A DNA stretch of 6,207 bases. Origin: Caryophanales bacterium UBA2298. Its GTDB lineage: Bacteria; Bacillota_I; Bacilli_A; Izemoplasmatales; Hujiaoplasmataceae. Within the stretch, counting starts at the first letter, position 1; the number at the start of each line of letters is the position of its first letter. The stretch is taken from positions 1 to 6,207 of the forward strand of contig DDWA01000004.1 of the NCBI GenBank assembly GCA_002345425.1. The letters are read 5' to 3'. A model generated the notes under the pieces. The model was given only the letters and a program-made list of their open reading frames with translations. It had not been told where the DNA came from and did not search any database. A program made the translations under genes and the position numbers. Positions 5,679 through 6,207 of this stretch are shown one piece after another.

Positions 5679-5684
5679 TTGTTT

Positions 5685-6207
5685 ATGACAACAAAAAAAG
5701 TATATCAGTCAATGGATGGAAACCAAGCAGCGGCTCATACAGCTTATGCTTTTACTGAAGTTGCTGGGATTTATCCAATTACACCGTCATCTCCAATTCC
5801 AGAACATGTTGACCAATGGGCTGCGCAAGGAAAGAAAAATCTTTTCGGAATGCCTGTTAAAGTAGTCGAGATGCAATCTGAAGCTGGAGCCGCAGCTACT
5901 GTTCATGGATCATTAATGGCAGGAGCTTTAACTACTACATTTACTGCATCTCAAGGATTATTACTGAAAATTCCAAATATGTACAAAATGGCTGGGGAAT
6001 TATTACCAGCAGTTATTCATGTTGCTGCACGTTCTTTAGCAGCTCACGCTTTGTCTATCTTTGGAGATCATCAAGATATCTATGCTGCCAGAATGACTGG
6101 ATTTGCAATGTTGGCTTCTGGTTCGGTTCAAGAAACTATGGACTTAGGTGGGATCGCTCATCTAGCTGCAATTAAAACTAGTATTCCTTTCATGCATTTC
6201 TTTGATG
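5685..6207 (+). CDS. nifJ: Pyruvate:ferredoxin (flavodoxin) oxidoreductase, N-terminal part
   Basis: The gene runs off the window; 174 codons are seen of an enzyme usually near 1,170-1,200 residues. The product oxidatively decarboxylates pyruvate to acetyl-CoA and passes electrons to ferredoxin or flavodoxin in the cytosol of anaerobes. The start MDGNQAAAHTAYAFTEV and YPITPSSPIPE are hallmarks of domain I. Thr33, Glu66 (in EMQSEAGAA) and Arg116 (in AARSLAAHALSIFGD) match, with a constant offset of two, the pyruvate- and TPP-contacting Thr31, Glu64 and Arg114 of the Desulfovibrio enzyme. FTASQGLLLKIPNMYKMAGE is also typical. It has its own promoter and leader after the walJ terminator and is probably unrelated in function to the upstream operon. 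Confidence 0.95.
   Translation, partial: MTTKKVYQSMDGNQAAAHTAYAFTEVAGIYPITPSSPIPEHVDQWAAQGKKNLFGMPVKVVEMQSEAGAAATVHGSLMAGALTTTFTASQGLLLKIPNMYKMAGELLPAVIHVAARSLAAHALSIFGDHQDIYAARMTGFAMLASGSVQETMDLGGIAHLAAIKTSIPFMHFFD

Noticed and set aside
1..6207. CRISPR array, tRNA, rRNA, insertion sequence or transposase
   Set aside because: No regularly spaced repeats, no cloverleaf-like segment, no rRNA-like stretch and no transposase or terminal-repeat/target-duplication pattern was seen on reading both strands.

Overview
The window comes from a strongly AT-rich, Gram-positive-type bacterium. The genes have strong GGAGG-type ribosome sites, short gaps and intrinsic terminators with T-runs. TGA acts as a stop (it ends the WalJ gene) and tryptophan is TGG, so this is not a code-4 Mycoplasma or Spiroplasma. 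An anaerobic low-GC Bacillota, or a standard-code relative of the Mollicutes, fits best. A pyruvate:ferredoxin oxidoreductase gene supports an anaerobic fermentative life. The exact taxon cannot be read from the sequence.

Layout: bases 1-181 are a non-coding leader rich in inverted repeats, with a sigma-A-like promoter at about 112-140. Five plus-strand genes follow. They are an SipW/ER-type signal peptidase (182-886), a membrane-anchored McrB-like AAA+ ATPase (927-2561), a protein resembling DUF2357/McrC-associated proteins with a long C-terminal coiled coil and no visible nuclease (2572-4113), a second and divergent ER-type signal peptidase (4154-4759), and a WalJ/YycJ-type metallo-beta-lactamase-fold protein (4761-5552). 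A terminator-like hairpin sits between genes 3 and 4, and another overlaps the end of walJ. A new promoter then drives a nifJ-type gene (5685 onward), which runs off the window.

The unusual part is 182-4759. Two signal peptidases flank an McrB-like ATPase that carries its own transmembrane helix and a coil, together with a DUF2357-like partner. ATPase/DUF2357 pairs are usually discussed as McrBC-type restriction. Here I see no PD-(D/E)XK nuclease motif, the ATPase is tied to the membrane, and both neighbours are membrane proteases with probable cytoplasmic coiled-coil tails. My inference is a membrane complex in which a cytosolic AAA+ motor and its coiled-coil partner are coupled to signal peptidases, for surface-protein maturation or assembly or for envelope defence. 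No substrate gene is visible. It could lie upstream of base 1 or elsewhere in the genome.

The leader also deserves attention. A 10-base word that forms both outer arms of a perfect hairpin at 1-34 recurs at 148-157, in the loop of a second inverted repeat over the predicted transcription start and just before the first ribosome site. This would suit a shared operator or an RNA loop-arm interaction.
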